Below are positions 46,883 to 55,263 of a DNA stretch of 64,000 nt, piece after piece. Source of the DNA: Beijerinckiaceae bacterium. Lineage in GTDB: Bacteria; Pseudomonadota; Alphaproteobacteria; Rhizobiales; Beijerinckiaceae. Both the position numbers and the translations under genes were made by a program. The DNA is taken from positions 1 to 64,000 of the forward strand of contig CANGFT010000009.1 of the NCBI GenBank assembly GCA_947453205.1. Direction: 5' to 3'. The notes below the pieces were generated by a model. That model was not told the DNA's origin, did not search any database, and saw nothing but the letters and a program-made list of their open reading frames with translations. The number at the start of each line of letters is the position of its first letter. The first letter of the stretch is position 1.

Positions 46883-48046
46883 TCACACGACGCGCGCGGC
46901 GTTGAGGACCGAATCGTTATCGGCGCCCAGATCCGGAGCGCTGGTCACATGACGTGCAGGCGTGTCGCTGAAGCGCACGGGATTGGCGACCACGCTCACC
47001 GAGCCGCGTCGGGGATGGGGAAGCGAGACCTTGAGGCCGAGAGCCTCGACCTGGGGGTCAGCAAAGACTTCTTCCAGCGAATTGATCGGCGCGCTCGGCA
47101 CGTCCTTCGCGCCCAGAAGCGCAAGCCATTCGCCGCGCGGGCGCGTGGCGAAACGCTCCTGCAGGGCCGCCGAAAGCGCATCATAGTTGTCGACACGCGC
47201 CGGGCGGGTGGCGAAGCGCGGGTCTTGCCCGAGAGCCTCCAGTCCGCTGGCTGAGAGCAGGCCCGTCCAGAATTTCGGAGGTGACGAAAGGTGGACGACG
47301 AACGGCAGGCCGTCCGAGCCTGTGAAGGCGAAGACCTGGGCGCGCTGGCAGCGCGAGGCGCGGCTCGGCAAGCGCTGATCCTCGAAATAGGTCGCCGAAT
47401 TTTCTCCCATGAAGGCGAGCGTCGCCTGCAGCAGGGATGTCTCGACCCTCTGGCCGCGTCCCGTGCGCTGACGCGCTTGCAGCGCCGCGAGCACCCCATA
47501 GGCGGCGAAAGTCCCGGCAAGATGGTCTGACAAAGAGACGCCCATGGGTTGAGGGGCCTTGCGGTCCGTCAGCACGCCAAGGAGGCCTGACATGGCCTGC
47601 CCCACCGTGTCATAGCCAGGCCTGTCCTTATAAGGCCCCTCGCCGCCAAAGCCCGTGATCGAGCAATAGATGAGGCCGGGGTTTTCAGCTGCGAGCGTTT
47701 CGTAGCCAAGTCCAAGCGCATCCATCACGCCTGAGCGGAAGTTCTCGATGATGACATCCGCGCTGCGTGCGAGGCGCCGCGCCGCCTCAAGATCGTCAGG
47801 CGCCTTCAGGTTCAGGGTGACGCTCCGCTTGTTGCGGTTCATCGCCCCGAAGGTTCCATTGTAGTCGCGCCGACCCCAATCCCGAAAGGGATCGCCTCCG
47901 TCGGGATTTTCGATCTTGATCACATCCGCGCCGAGGTCAGCAAGCAGCATTCCCGCAAAAGGACCGCTCACATAACTCGCAAATTCCAGCACCTGCACGC
48001 CCTCAAGCGCGCCGACTGGAGCCCCCTCGCCTTTTGCGTCCGTCAT
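46883..48046 (-). CDS. CaiB/BaiF-type class III CoA-transferase
   Basis: The 387-residue protein opens LEGVQVLEFASYVSGPFAGM, then LLADLGADVIKIENPDGGD, the N-terminal signature of class III CoA-transferases. The catalytic Asp is most likely in GVSLSDHLAG near residue 172. Such enzymes move CoA between carboxylic acids, for example from succinyl-CoA to an aromatic acid. Its gene begins one base after the DUF35 gene ends, so it is co-transcribed with the thiolase-like pair. The substrate is unknown. Confidence 0.93.
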   Translation of the reverse strand: MTDAKGEGAPVGALEGVQVLEFASYVSGPFAGMLLADLGADVIKIENPDGGDPFRDWGRRDYNGTFGAMNRNKRSVTLNLKAPDDLEAARRLARSADVIIENFRSGVMDALGLGYETLAAENPGLIYCSITGFGGEGPYKDRPGYDTVGQAMSGLLGVLTDRKAPQPMGVSLSDHLAGTFAAYGVLAALQARQRTGRGQRVETSLLQATLAFMGENSATYFEDQRLPSRASRCQRAQVFAFTGSDGLPFVVHLSSPPKFWTGLLSASGLEALGQDPRFATRPARVDNYDALSAALQERFATRPRGEWLALLGAKDVPSAPINSLEEVFADPQVEALGLKVSLPHPRRGSVSVVANPVRFSDTPARHVTSAPDLGADNDSVLNAARVV

Positions 48047-48047
48047 G

Positions 48048-48461
48048 TCAGAGCGCCGTGGGTTTGAACTTTGGCACCGTCACGCCCTCCACGACATCAT
48101 CGAAGACGATCTCCACGGGCATGTCGCAGACGAGTTGTTCGGCCGGGACGCCAACGACATTGCTGAGCATGCGCGGCCCCTCCTCAAGTTCTATGACGGC
48201 GACTGCATAGGGCACTTCGTCGACGAAACCCGGATGATAGACCCGGTGGTAGACGACAAAGCTGAAGACCTTGCCTTTGCCGCTGACCTGCGACCAGGCC
48301 CAGTCTTTGGAGCGGCAATGGGTGCAGTATTGGGTCGGCGGGAACCAGTGGCCCCCGCAAGCCGAACATTTCGGCATGAGCAGCTTGTGCTCATGCAGAC
48401 CGTCCCAATAGGGCTTCGATTCATCGGAAGGGACCGGAATGGGTTTCTTGTATTCAAGCAT
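48048..48461 (-). CDS. DUF35/ChsH2-type OB-fold zinc-ribbon protein
   Basis: The 137-residue protein has a Zn ribbon with CSACG and CTHC (CxxC pairs near residues 31-49), followed by an OB-fold (GKVFSFVVYHRVYHPGF, VAVIELEEGPRMLSN). In steroid degradation ChsH2 and related proteins pair with a thiolase-like Ltp2 to form aldolases or similar acyl-CoA enzymes. ATG 48461 overlaps the thiolase stop (TGATG) and follows GGGAGGG, so translation is coupled to the next entry's gene. This supports a two-subunit complex. Confidence 0.9.
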   Translation of the reverse strand: MLEYKKPIPVPSDESKPYWDGLHEHKLLMPKCSACGGHWFPPTQYCTHCRSKDWAWSQVSGKGKVFSFVVYHRVYHPGFVDEVPYAVAVIELEEGPRMLSNVVGVPAEQLVCDMPVEIVFDDVVEGVTVPKFKPTAL

Positions 48462-49627
48462 CACGCCCTCCCTAGGATCAGGCTGGAATGGCAGACCTGG
48501 TTGCCGCCGTGGCCGCTGACGAGGGCGATTTCGGCGTCCTTCACCTGGCGGTCCGGCCCGTAGATTCCCTGCAACTGTCGCGCGCCCTCGACGATCTGCA
48601 GCATGCCCTCCACATGCGCCTCGGAGAGTTGCCCTCCGGAGGTGTTGGTCGGCAAGGCGCCGTCCAGCCGCAGGGCGCCGGAGCGGACAAAGGCGCCGCC
48701 CTCACCCTTCTTGCAGAAGCCATAATCTTCGAGCTGCGCCATGACCATATAGGTGAAGCAGTCGTAGATCTGCGCGGTGTCGACGTCCTGTGGCCCAAGC
48801 CCCGCCATCGCATAGGCGCGCTCGCCTGCTTTGCGGGCGCCGGTCACCAGCATATGGTCGTCGGCGATGAAGCCGCGCGTATTGTTATGGGTGGCGAACC
48901 CCTTGATGAGCACCGGCCGGCGCCTGAGGTCGCGCGCCCGTTCAAGCGAGGTGACGACCACCGCGCCAGCCCCGTCGCTGTTGAGGCTGCAATCATAGAG
49001 GCCGAAGGGCGCGACGATCATCCGCGCGGAGAGGTACTCATCGATCGTCAGCGGCTTCTTCATTTGAGCTTCGGGATTGCGCAGCGCATGTTCCCGGAAG
49101 GCGACCGAGATATGAGCGAAGTCCTCGCGCGTCGTGCCGAACTCGAACATATGGCGCGTCGCGCCGAAAGCATGGTGCGACACAGCGCCAAAGTGGCCAA
49201 ACTCCGGACCATGCTCGCGCGGCCTTTGGGAATCGGGAACGAGATTGCCGCCCATTCGCGCGCGCTCGTTGCGGTGGGTCCGCGTCCAGCTGTCCCGGCC
49301 ATAGCCGCAAACGACGGTCGTCGCCATTCCCGCATCAATCGCCATGACCGCGAGAATGATGGCCATGATCTGGCTTGCGCCCCCGTTATCGAGCGAAGTG
49401 GAGAAATTGACGTCGATGCCGAGCCGTTCGGCCATGACCTGATGATGGGCGTATATGTCGTCAGCGCCGCGGACCACGAGGCCATCGACATCCTTCACGG
49501 TCAGGCCAGCTTCATCAAGCGCGTTTTGGATCGCGATTTCGAGCAGGGCCATAGAATTCAACCCGACCTGACCGAGCGGGCTCTTACCCGTCCCGGCGAT
49601 CGCATATTTGTCGCGTAATGGATGCAT
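48461..49627 (-). CDS. Thiolase-like protein without the catalytic Cys (Ltp2-like)
   Basis: The 388-residue thiolase-fold protein opens RDKYAIAGTGKSPLGQVGLN. At the site of the nucleophilic Cys it reads SLDNGGASQIMAI, so it has no thiolase Cys. Later it has DTAQIYDCFTYMVMAQLEDY and HGGNQVCHSS. Cys-less thiolase-like proteins next to DUF35 act, in characterised cases such as Ltp2-ChsH2, as retro-aldolases that cut a side-chain beta-hydroxyacyl-CoA; Tyr residues in the YDCFTY region are the probable catalysts. GGAGGAG precedes ATG 49627. It lies 10 bases after a flavin monooxygenase gene. Confidence 0.88.
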   Translation of the reverse strand: MHPLRDKYAIAGTGKSPLGQVGLNSMALLEIAIQNALDEAGLTVKDVDGLVVRGADDIYAHHQVMAERLGIDVNFSTSLDNGGASQIMAIILAVMAIDAGMATTVVCGYGRDSWTRTHRNERARMGGNLVPDSQRPREHGPEFGHFGAVSHHAFGATRHMFEFGTTREDFAHISVAFREHALRNPEAQMKKPLTIDEYLSARMIVAPFGLYDCSLNSDGAGAVVVTSLERARDLRRRPVLIKGFATHNNTRGFIADDHMLVTGARKAGERAYAMAGLGPQDVDTAQIYDCFTYMVMAQLEDYGFCKKGEGGAFVRSGALRLDGALPTNTSGGQLSEAHVEGMLQIVEGARQLQGIYGPDRQVKDAEIALVSGHGGNQVCHSSLILGRA

Positions 49628-49637
49628 CCGCTCCTCC

Positions 49638-50741
49638 TCAGCCGTTCTTCTGTCGCAGTTGCAGACGCTCAAGGCGAGGCAGCACCTCGTCTCTCAGGAT
49701 CGGCATCTCCTGCACGTAATTCACCAACATCAGCGCCATGCCCGAAAGGCCGGCGTTGGACAGGCGCAGGAAGGTCTCGGCGACCTCATCATAGCTTCCG
49801 ATGACCGGAAAAGTTGCGCCGCCGCTGATCACGCGCTCCATCGCCTTGCGCAACAGGCCCGGCGGCATTGACTGCGACCCGCCCCGCTCGCGCTTTTCGA
49901 CGACATTGCGCGCCGCCTCCCAATCCCCCATCTCGTGAACGAGATAGTGATAGTAGTCCTGCGTCTCCTTGGCGGTGCGTCGGCATAGCAGATGTCCGCT
50001 GGCGTAGAGGCCTATGCGCTCCGCCCCCGCTATTGCGCGGATGGCGGCGATGTCCGCGGTGAGGTTTTTCTCCTCGCCAATCACCATGAAGAGGCAGTCC
50101 ACATTATTCACCGCGAAACGCCGTCCCGCTGGCGACGATCCCGCGCTCATGAGCATGGGGCGCGAGCCGCCCCAGGGTTTCGGCTTGCCGCTCACGCCCT
50201 TGAGCTTGAAATATGTCCCGTCAAAGTCGAAGGGCTCCTCCTCGGACCAGACGCGCTTCAAAATCTCGGTCCATTCCGCTGAAACCGCGTAGCGTTCATC
50301 GTGCTCGCGCAGGGTTGCGCCGAACATGCCGAACTCCTCGATGTTCCAGCCCGATACAATGTTGAGCCCGAAGCGGCCCCGCCCGACATGATCGGCGGTC
50401 ACCATGCTCTTGGCCGCGAAGATCGGGTTCACCAGCGGGACATGAACCGTCGAGAAGGCGGTGATGTCGTTGGTCGAGGCGAGGATGGCGGAGGCCCATG
50501 AAAGGGTCTCGAAGGCCGTGCCCTGACGATCGGTCTTGCCGCCATAGCCTTGCCAGCGCGCGATCGGCAGAACGAATTCCAGCCCCGCCTCATCGGCCAT
50601 TCGGGCGGCGGCGAGGTTCTCCTCCCAGCCAGCGAGCCAACGCTCGGGAGCAAGCGTTGCGAAATTCGTCGAGCAGTTCATGCCGAACAGGCCAAGCTTG
50701 AACCTGTTGGCGTTGGTCATGCGGTTTTCGCGCTGGTTCAT
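49638..50741 (-). CDS. RutA/SsuD-like flavin-dependent monooxygenase (LLM family), copy 1
   Basis: The 367-residue luciferase-like protein shows EFVLPIARWQGYGGKTDRQG and GRGRFGLNIVSGWNIEEFGM, a pattern close to RutA-type pyrimidine oxygenases and SsuD-type monooxygenases. Such enzymes use reduced FMN and oxygen on amides, sulfonates or esters. The substrate is unknown, and no flavin reductase gene is in the window. GAGGGA stands before ATG 50741. It is a clear paralog of the next gene upstream, whose stop lies 10 bases before it. Confidence 0.9.
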   Translation of the reverse strand: MNQRENRMTNANRFKLGLFGMNCSTNFATLAPERWLAGWEENLAAARMADEAGLEFVLPIARWQGYGGKTDRQGTAFETLSWASAILASTNDITAFSTVHVPLVNPIFAAKSMVTADHVGRGRFGLNIVSGWNIEEFGMFGATLREHDERYAVSAEWTEILKRVWSEEEPFDFDGTYFKLKGVSGKPKPWGGSRPMLMSAGSSPAGRRFAVNNVDCLFMVIGEEKNLTADIAAIRAIAGAERIGLYASGHLLCRRTAKETQDYYHYLVHEMGDWEAARNVVEKRERGGSQSMPPGLLRKAMERVISGGATFPVIGSYDEVAETFLRLSNAGLSGMALMLVNYVQEMPILRDEVLPRLERLQLRQKNG

Positions 50742-50751
50742 TGAGTTTCCC

Positions 50752-51840
50752 TCACGCCGCTGCAGGCCGGCGCAGCTTCAGCCGCTCAAGCCGGGGCAGG
50801 ACTTCGTCGCGGATGACTGGCATTTCGCGCACATAGTTGACGGAAGCCAAAGCCATGCCGTCCAGCCCGGCCTCGGAAAGGCGCAGGATTTGAGCCGCGA
50901 CCTCGTCGTAGCTGCCGATGACCGGATAGGTTCCGCCGCCGCTGATGAAGCGCTCCTTGAGTTCTTGCAGGCGCGCATGGGGCAGCGAGCGCGTGTCTCC
51001 GGCCATGCGCTTGGCGATGGCCGCCTCGGCGGCCTCCCAGTCGCCTTTCTCATGAACGAGATAATTATAGTAATCTTTCGTTTCCTTCGGCGTCGCCCGG
51101 CACAAGATATGGCCGCTTGCGAAAATGCCGACGCGGCGTCCCGCTGCGGCGGAACGAATGGATGTGATTTCGTCCTTGAGCTTGCGGTCATCGTCGATCA
51201 CCATGAAGAGGCAGTCCGCATTGGCGAGGGCGAAGGACCGGCCTGCGGCTGATGATCCCGCGCTCATGATCAGCGGCGTTTCACCATTCAGGGGCAGCGG
51301 CTTGCTGCTGACATTGGCGACGTCGAAGTGGCGCCCCTTGAAGTCGAAGGTCTCCCCTGCCCAGATGCGGCGCACGATCTCAAGCCATTCGGTGGTGTAG
51401 GCGTAGCGCTCGTCGTGTTCGAGCAACTTGGCGCCGAACATGCCGAATTCATCAAGGTTCCAACCCGAGACGACATTGAGGCCGTAGCGCCCGCCCCCCA
51501 CATGGTGGGCGGTGACCGAGGCTTTGGCGGCGAAGACCGGATTGACGAGGGGAACATGGACTGTCGCAAAAACGTCGATGGCCCCGGTGGAGGCCAGCAT
51601 CGCCGACGCCCAGGAAAGCGTCTCATAGGTCGCGCCCTGCCGATCCGTCTGGCCGCCATACCCCTTCCAGCGTGCGATCGGCAGCAGAAACTCCAGCCCC
51701 GCCTCATCTGCAAGGCGAGCCGCCGCGACGTTATGCTGCCAGTCGGCTGTCCATTTCTCGGGAGCGGTCGTCGCCACCGAGGTCGAACAATTCATGCCGA
51801 ACAAGCCGAGTTTGAACTGGTTGTCGTTGCGCAGGCGCAT
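50752..51840 (-). CDS. RutA/SsuD-like flavin-dependent monooxygenase (LLM family), copy 2
   Basis: The 362-residue product aligns along its whole length with the copy downstream: FKLGLFGMNCSTSVATTAPE, EFLLPIARWKGYGGQTDRQG and GGGRYGLNVVSGWNLDEFGM. Both keep the short ETKDYYNYLVHEKGDWEAA segment. The two probably arose by tandem duplication and then diverged, perhaps acting on successive intermediates or as a heterodimer. It lies 104 bases after a TctC-type gene, so a separate promoter is possible. Confidence 0.9.
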   Translation of the reverse strand: MRLRNDNQFKLGLFGMNCSTSVATTAPEKWTADWQHNVAAARLADEAGLEFLLPIARWKGYGGQTDRQGATYETLSWASAMLASTGAIDVFATVHVPLVNPVFAAKASVTAHHVGGGRYGLNVVSGWNLDEFGMFGAKLLEHDERYAYTTEWLEIVRRIWAGETFDFKGRHFDVANVSSKPLPLNGETPLIMSAGSSAAGRSFALANADCLFMVIDDDRKLKDEITSIRSAAAGRRVGIFASGHILCRATPKETKDYYNYLVHEKGDWEAAEAAIAKRMAGDTRSLPHARLQELKERFISGGGTYPVIGSYDEVAAQILRLSEAGLDGMALASVNYVREMPVIRDEVLPRLERLKLRRPAAA

Positions 51841-51944
51841 GCCGCGCGTCCTCCCCTGTGCCGACTTTCAGCGGCTTTTTGAGCATACTGTAGGGCTTCG
51901 CTGACGATTTCAAGGGGGCGGATGAGCCCCTTTTTGCGAAAGGC

Positions 51945-52973
51945 CTATTTCAGGACGTTTTGCGCGCGCGCGATAAGTTCGGCTGGCGCCCCATAGACTT
52001 TTTCCAGCACCCGCGAGATTTCAGCGCCTTCGACTGGCTGAATCTCAAGCGACTGCTTTTGAGCCTCCGCCAATAGCTGGCTGTCTTTCATAGCCATGTT
52101 GAAGGCCGTTCGCAGTGTCTCCAGCCTTTCCGGAGGAATGCCAGGGGGCGCCACCAGAGGTCGCCCCATGAGTTGGGGCGTCAGCACAAGTTCGAGCAAC
52201 TGACGATCAGTTTCCCGCGCCGCCAGATCAAACGCCAGCGGCGCGTCAGGGAAGGCTGGATCCTTGCGGAAGCCCATCTGCAGCAAAACATTCGCCTGCC
52301 TGGCGTCTACCCATGGCTGGATGCGCGCGCGAAACGCCGCCGACGAGCCCCCCGACAGATGGCCATCCACATCCCCGGTCTCGATGGCCTGCAGCGCCTC
52401 CACCGAACCGGGATACCCCTCAATGATCTTGAACCGCCACCCGAACACATCGCTCAACACGCGCGGGAACACCGATGGCGCCGTGCCTGCGCCAGTCGAG
52501 CTCACGGGCAGCTCTCTGGTCTTCAGATCACCGAGGGCGCCAACGCCTGAGCGCCCATGAACAACGAAAAGCCCGGTCTCCTGCTGTGGGCTGCCGATCC
52601 ACCCAAATCGCCGCGCATCGAAACGCGGCCCCGAGTTGTTTGGCTCAAGCAATGGCAGAAGCGGCAACTCCCGGGTGATCATGCCGATCACAGCGCCGTC
52701 CTTGCTGGCCAGATTATAAAGATGGTTGGCGGCCCGCACACCGCCTGCCCCCGGCATGTTCTGGACAACGAAGTTCGGATTGCCCGGAATGAAGCGACCC
52801 ATATGCCGCGCCAGCAGCCGGGCGTAGGAATCATAGCCGCCGCCCGCCGACACCGAGACGACGAGCTCGATGGTCTTGCCAGCATAAAAATCGCCGCTCT
52901 GGGCGAAAGCGCAAGCGGATGTGGCGAGGAACGCCAAACAAGCCGCAAGGCGATGAATGGATCGTTTATTCAT
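51945..52973 (-). CDS. TctC/Bug-type substrate-binding protein
   Basis: The 342-residue periplasmic protein has a signal peptide (LAACLAFLATSACAFAQS) and the Bug signature FYAGKTIELVVSVSAGGGYD, RHMGRFIPGNPNFVVQNMPG, ending LEKVYGAPAELIARAQNVLK. It resembles the TctC-type proteins at 30.3 and 54.2 kb more than that of the tctCBA operon: all three share the GGG(Y/L)D-type and (F/L)(I/L)PG region. No tctAB lies near. It is the first gene of the minus-strand catabolic unit and is divergent from the cupin operon. Confidence 0.92.
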   Translation of the reverse strand: MNKRSIHRLAACLAFLATSACAFAQSGDFYAGKTIELVVSVSAGGGYDSYARLLARHMGRFIPGNPNFVVQNMPGAGGVRAANHLYNLASKDGAVIGMITRELPLLPLLEPNNSGPRFDARRFGWIGSPQQETGLFVVHGRSGVGALGDLKTRELPVSSTGAGTAPSVFPRVLSDVFGWRFKIIEGYPGSVEALQAIETGDVDGHLSGGSSAAFRARIQPWVDARQANVLLQMGFRKDPAFPDAPLAFDLAARETDRQLLELVLTPQLMGRPLVAPPGIPPERLETLRTAFNMAMKDSQLLAEAQKQSLEIQPVEGAEISRVLEKVYGAPAELIARAQNVLK

Positions 52974-53177
52974 CCTGTCCCTCCCACAATCATCCGTCGC
53001 CAGACCTTTTGCGATCTTTTACGCGTCCCGGCTATCTTTGGTGGAATTAAAGCGGCTTTCCGCCGCCGCCGCAAGCCAAGCTTGGTTCTTGCCGTTCATC
53101 AGGTCTTCGCGCCATTGCGCGAGATATGGGCGAATGGTATGGATTACATAATCAAAGATGATCCATCAGGGGGGAAT

Positions 53178-53684
53178 ATGACGAAAGCCGATTCAGGCTC
53201 AGAAAATCCGCGAAACCTCTGGGACGAAATCATCGCTTTGCGGGATGATCAACGCGAGGATCGCAAGGGTGCGATCCAGATCGTCAAGAGAGCCAGCCTG
53301 CCGCCCGAGAAAAACGACCTTGGTCTGATGCGGTGGTACATGCACCCTTCATTACCCAAGCTCGCCCTGTCGACATTGCTTTTCTATGAGCTGGAGATTC
53401 CGCCCGGCAGCCGCTCTGGACGACTGAAGTTTCAGGGAGGGCAAGTCCTCTTCGTCGTGGAGGGCAAGGGATATACCGTCATCGATGGTGTGAAACATCA
53501 TTGGGAGGCGGGAGATGTGCTCAACCTGCCGCTGAGGCGTCATGGGATCATCATCCAGCATTTCAACGCTGATGGTGAAAACCGCGCTCGGCTCGTCGCA
53601 ACCGAACCCAACTTGCTCAATTGCACGACCGTGGATCGCGGCAGCGGCTTTGAACTTCTCGAAAAAGCGCCAGACGACAATTAA
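53178..53684 (+). CDS. Cupin-domain protein, copy 1
   Basis: The 168-residue product has a helical start (NLWDEIIALRDDQREDRKG) and a cupin barrel: FQGGQVLFVVEGKGYTVIDG, HHWEAGDVLNLP and RRHGIIIQHFN. In the first motif the usual His pair is replaced (RLKFQGG), whereas the second motif has His residues. So it may bind metal weakly or act as a binding protein. ATG 53178 follows GGGGGG; an ATG 39 bases upstream in the same frame is possible. It is co-directional with its neighbour, 11 bases away. Confidence 0.8.
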   Translation: MTKADSGSENPRNLWDEIIALRDDQREDRKGAIQIVKRASLPPEKNDLGLMRWYMHPSLPKLALSTLLFYELEIPPGSRSGRLKFQGGQVLFVVEGKGYTVIDGVKHHWEAGDVLNLPLRRHGIIIQHFNADGENRARLVATEPNLLNCTTVDRGSGFELLEKAPDDN

Positions 53685-53695
53685 AGGACGCAGAC

Positions 53696-54208
53696 ATGGC
53701 CGAACAGGAAAGGACCCGTACGCGCGAGCGCGGAACGATGGAGACGTCCGGATACGAGATGTTCTTGCGCGCCCGCAAGGAATTCGACGAACGACAGCAG
53801 ACTGGACAGATCGTCATCAAGCCGTCTGACCGCGAATACCAGATCACCCGACAGGGGCGGATGTTTTATTACCTGAATGGTATGGTCTTCAAGGACACGC
53901 CGCTTCAGGAATGGCGTGTGTTCACGCAGGACATCAAGACCCACTCGGGGAAGCACCGCCATCAGGGCGGCTTCGTGATCTATGTGATCGAAGGTACAGG
54001 CTATTCTGTCGTCGATGGCGAGCGCATCGACTGGGAGGCCGGAGATCTCTTCCTCCTGCCGATCAAGCCAAATGGCATCGAACATCAGCATTACAACCTC
54101 GATCCGACCAAGGGCTGCCGCTGGATCGCCTTTTGTTACATGCCTGTGTTCGACCATCTGGCGTCCGAATTCACGCAGATGGAATTGTCGCCACTGTTGA
54201 AAGACTGA
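53696..54208 (+). CDS. Cupin-domain protein, copy 2
   Basis: The 170-residue protein has the full cupin metal motif in SGKHRHQGGFVIYVIEGTGY near residue 83 and WEAGDLFLLPIKPNGIEHQH near 115, with His of both motifs kept. It could be a dioxygenase, isomerase or decarboxylase acting on a small acid. The C-terminal half, ending LSPLLKD, is helical. AAAGGA lies before the ATG. The next gene, a TctC-type binding protein, begins 14 bases after it, so the cupins probably act on the imported ligand. Confidence 0.85.
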   Translation: MAEQERTRTRERGTMETSGYEMFLRARKEFDERQQTGQIVIKPSDREYQITRQGRMFYYLNGMVFKDTPLQEWRVFTQDIKTHSGKHRHQGGFVIYVIEGTGYSVVDGERIDWEAGDLFLLPIKPNGIEHQHYNLDPTKGCRWIAFCYMPVFDHLASEFTQMELSPLLKD

Positions 54209-54222
54209 ATCGGGAGCGCAAG

Positions 54223-55254
54223 ATGGGCGGTGCGATGATGTTTCGCGGTGTTCTCGCAATTGCGGCGGTGGCCGCCGCCCCGCTTGCCGCGCAAGCAGCC
54301 GACCAGTTCTTCAAGGGCAGGACGATCAACATCGTCGTGCCTGCAGATCCCGGCGGGAGCTATGACCTTTACGCGCGCCTTGTGGCGACGCATATGGTGA
54401 AGCTCCTCCCGGGCGCTCCCACTGGAATCGTTCAAAACATGCCGGGAGCGGGCGGACTGCGCGCCATCAACCATCTTTATTCTTTGGCGCCCAAAGACGG
54501 CACCGTGCTGCAGATTCCGGTGCAGGACATAGCCCTCAGCGAGGCCCTTGGGCGCGACGGGGTGGATTTCAAGGTCGCGAATTTGACCTGGATCGGAAGA
54601 ATCGCGCCGAGCGTGGATCTGCAGATCACCTGGGGCGATAAAAAAATCCGCAGCATCGACGAAGTGAAGAAACGCGAAATCACGATCGCTGCGACCGGAC
54701 CGAATTCCCCGACCTCGCTCAATCCCATGGTGCTGAACGCCGTAATCGGCACGAAGTTCAAGCTGATCTCCGGCTATAAAAGCAATGCTGAAATGTCCGC
54801 CGCCATGGAACGTGGCGAGACCGACGGGGCCTTCGCAACATGGTCGACGATGAAGACCGCTTTCCCCGGTTGGATCCGCGAGCGCAAGATTGACTATCTC
54901 GTCGTCTATACCGCAGAGCGAATTCCTGAACTCGCGGATGTGCCGGCCGTCACCGAATTGGCTGACGGCAAGATCGAGAAGCAAATTCTCGCACTGCTCG
55001 CCAGCACGGGCACGCTTGGCCGCTCACTGGTGACCGCTCCTGGCGTTGATCCGGCGCGCGTCGCTGAATTGCGCGGCGCCTTTGACGCGATGGTGGTCGA
55101 CGCAGCTTTCCTGGCGGACGTGAAACGTCTCAATATCGAGTTTGGTCCGCTCAGCGGCGCTGATACGCAAAAAGCGATCAGCGGGATGTTTGATGTCGAG
55201 CCCGGCGTGATCGCCCGCACACGCGAGATCGTTCAGACCGTTATCAAACGCTGA
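54223..55254 (+). CDS. TctC/Bug-type substrate-binding protein
   Basis: The 343-residue protein has a signal peptide (VLAIAAVAAAPLAAQAAD) followed by FFKGRTINIVVPADPGGSYD, then HMVKLLPGAPTGIVQNMPG with the Bug-family loop. It ends GVIARTREIVQTVIKR. The architecture matches the binding protein at 51.9 kb. ATG 54223 follows GGGAG; a longer reading of the same frame overlaps the cupin gene and was rejected. It is the third gene of the cupin operon and converges with the hydrolase gene nine bases away. Confidence 0.9.
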   Translation: MGGAMMFRGVLAIAAVAAAPLAAQAADQFFKGRTINIVVPADPGGSYDLYARLVATHMVKLLPGAPTGIVQNMPGAGGLRAINHLYSLAPKDGTVLQIPVQDIALSEALGRDGVDFKVANLTWIGRIAPSVDLQITWGDKKIRSIDEVKKREITIAATGPNSPTSLNPMVLNAVIGTKFKLISGYKSNAEMSAAMERGETDGAFATWSTMKTAFPGWIRERKIDYLVVYTAERIPELADVPAVTELADGKIEKQILALLASTGTLGRSLVTAPGVDPARVAELRGAFDAMVVDAAFLADVKRLNIEFGPLSGADTQKAISGMFDVEPGVIARTREIVQTVIKR

Positions 55255-55263
55255 CCGGCGGCC

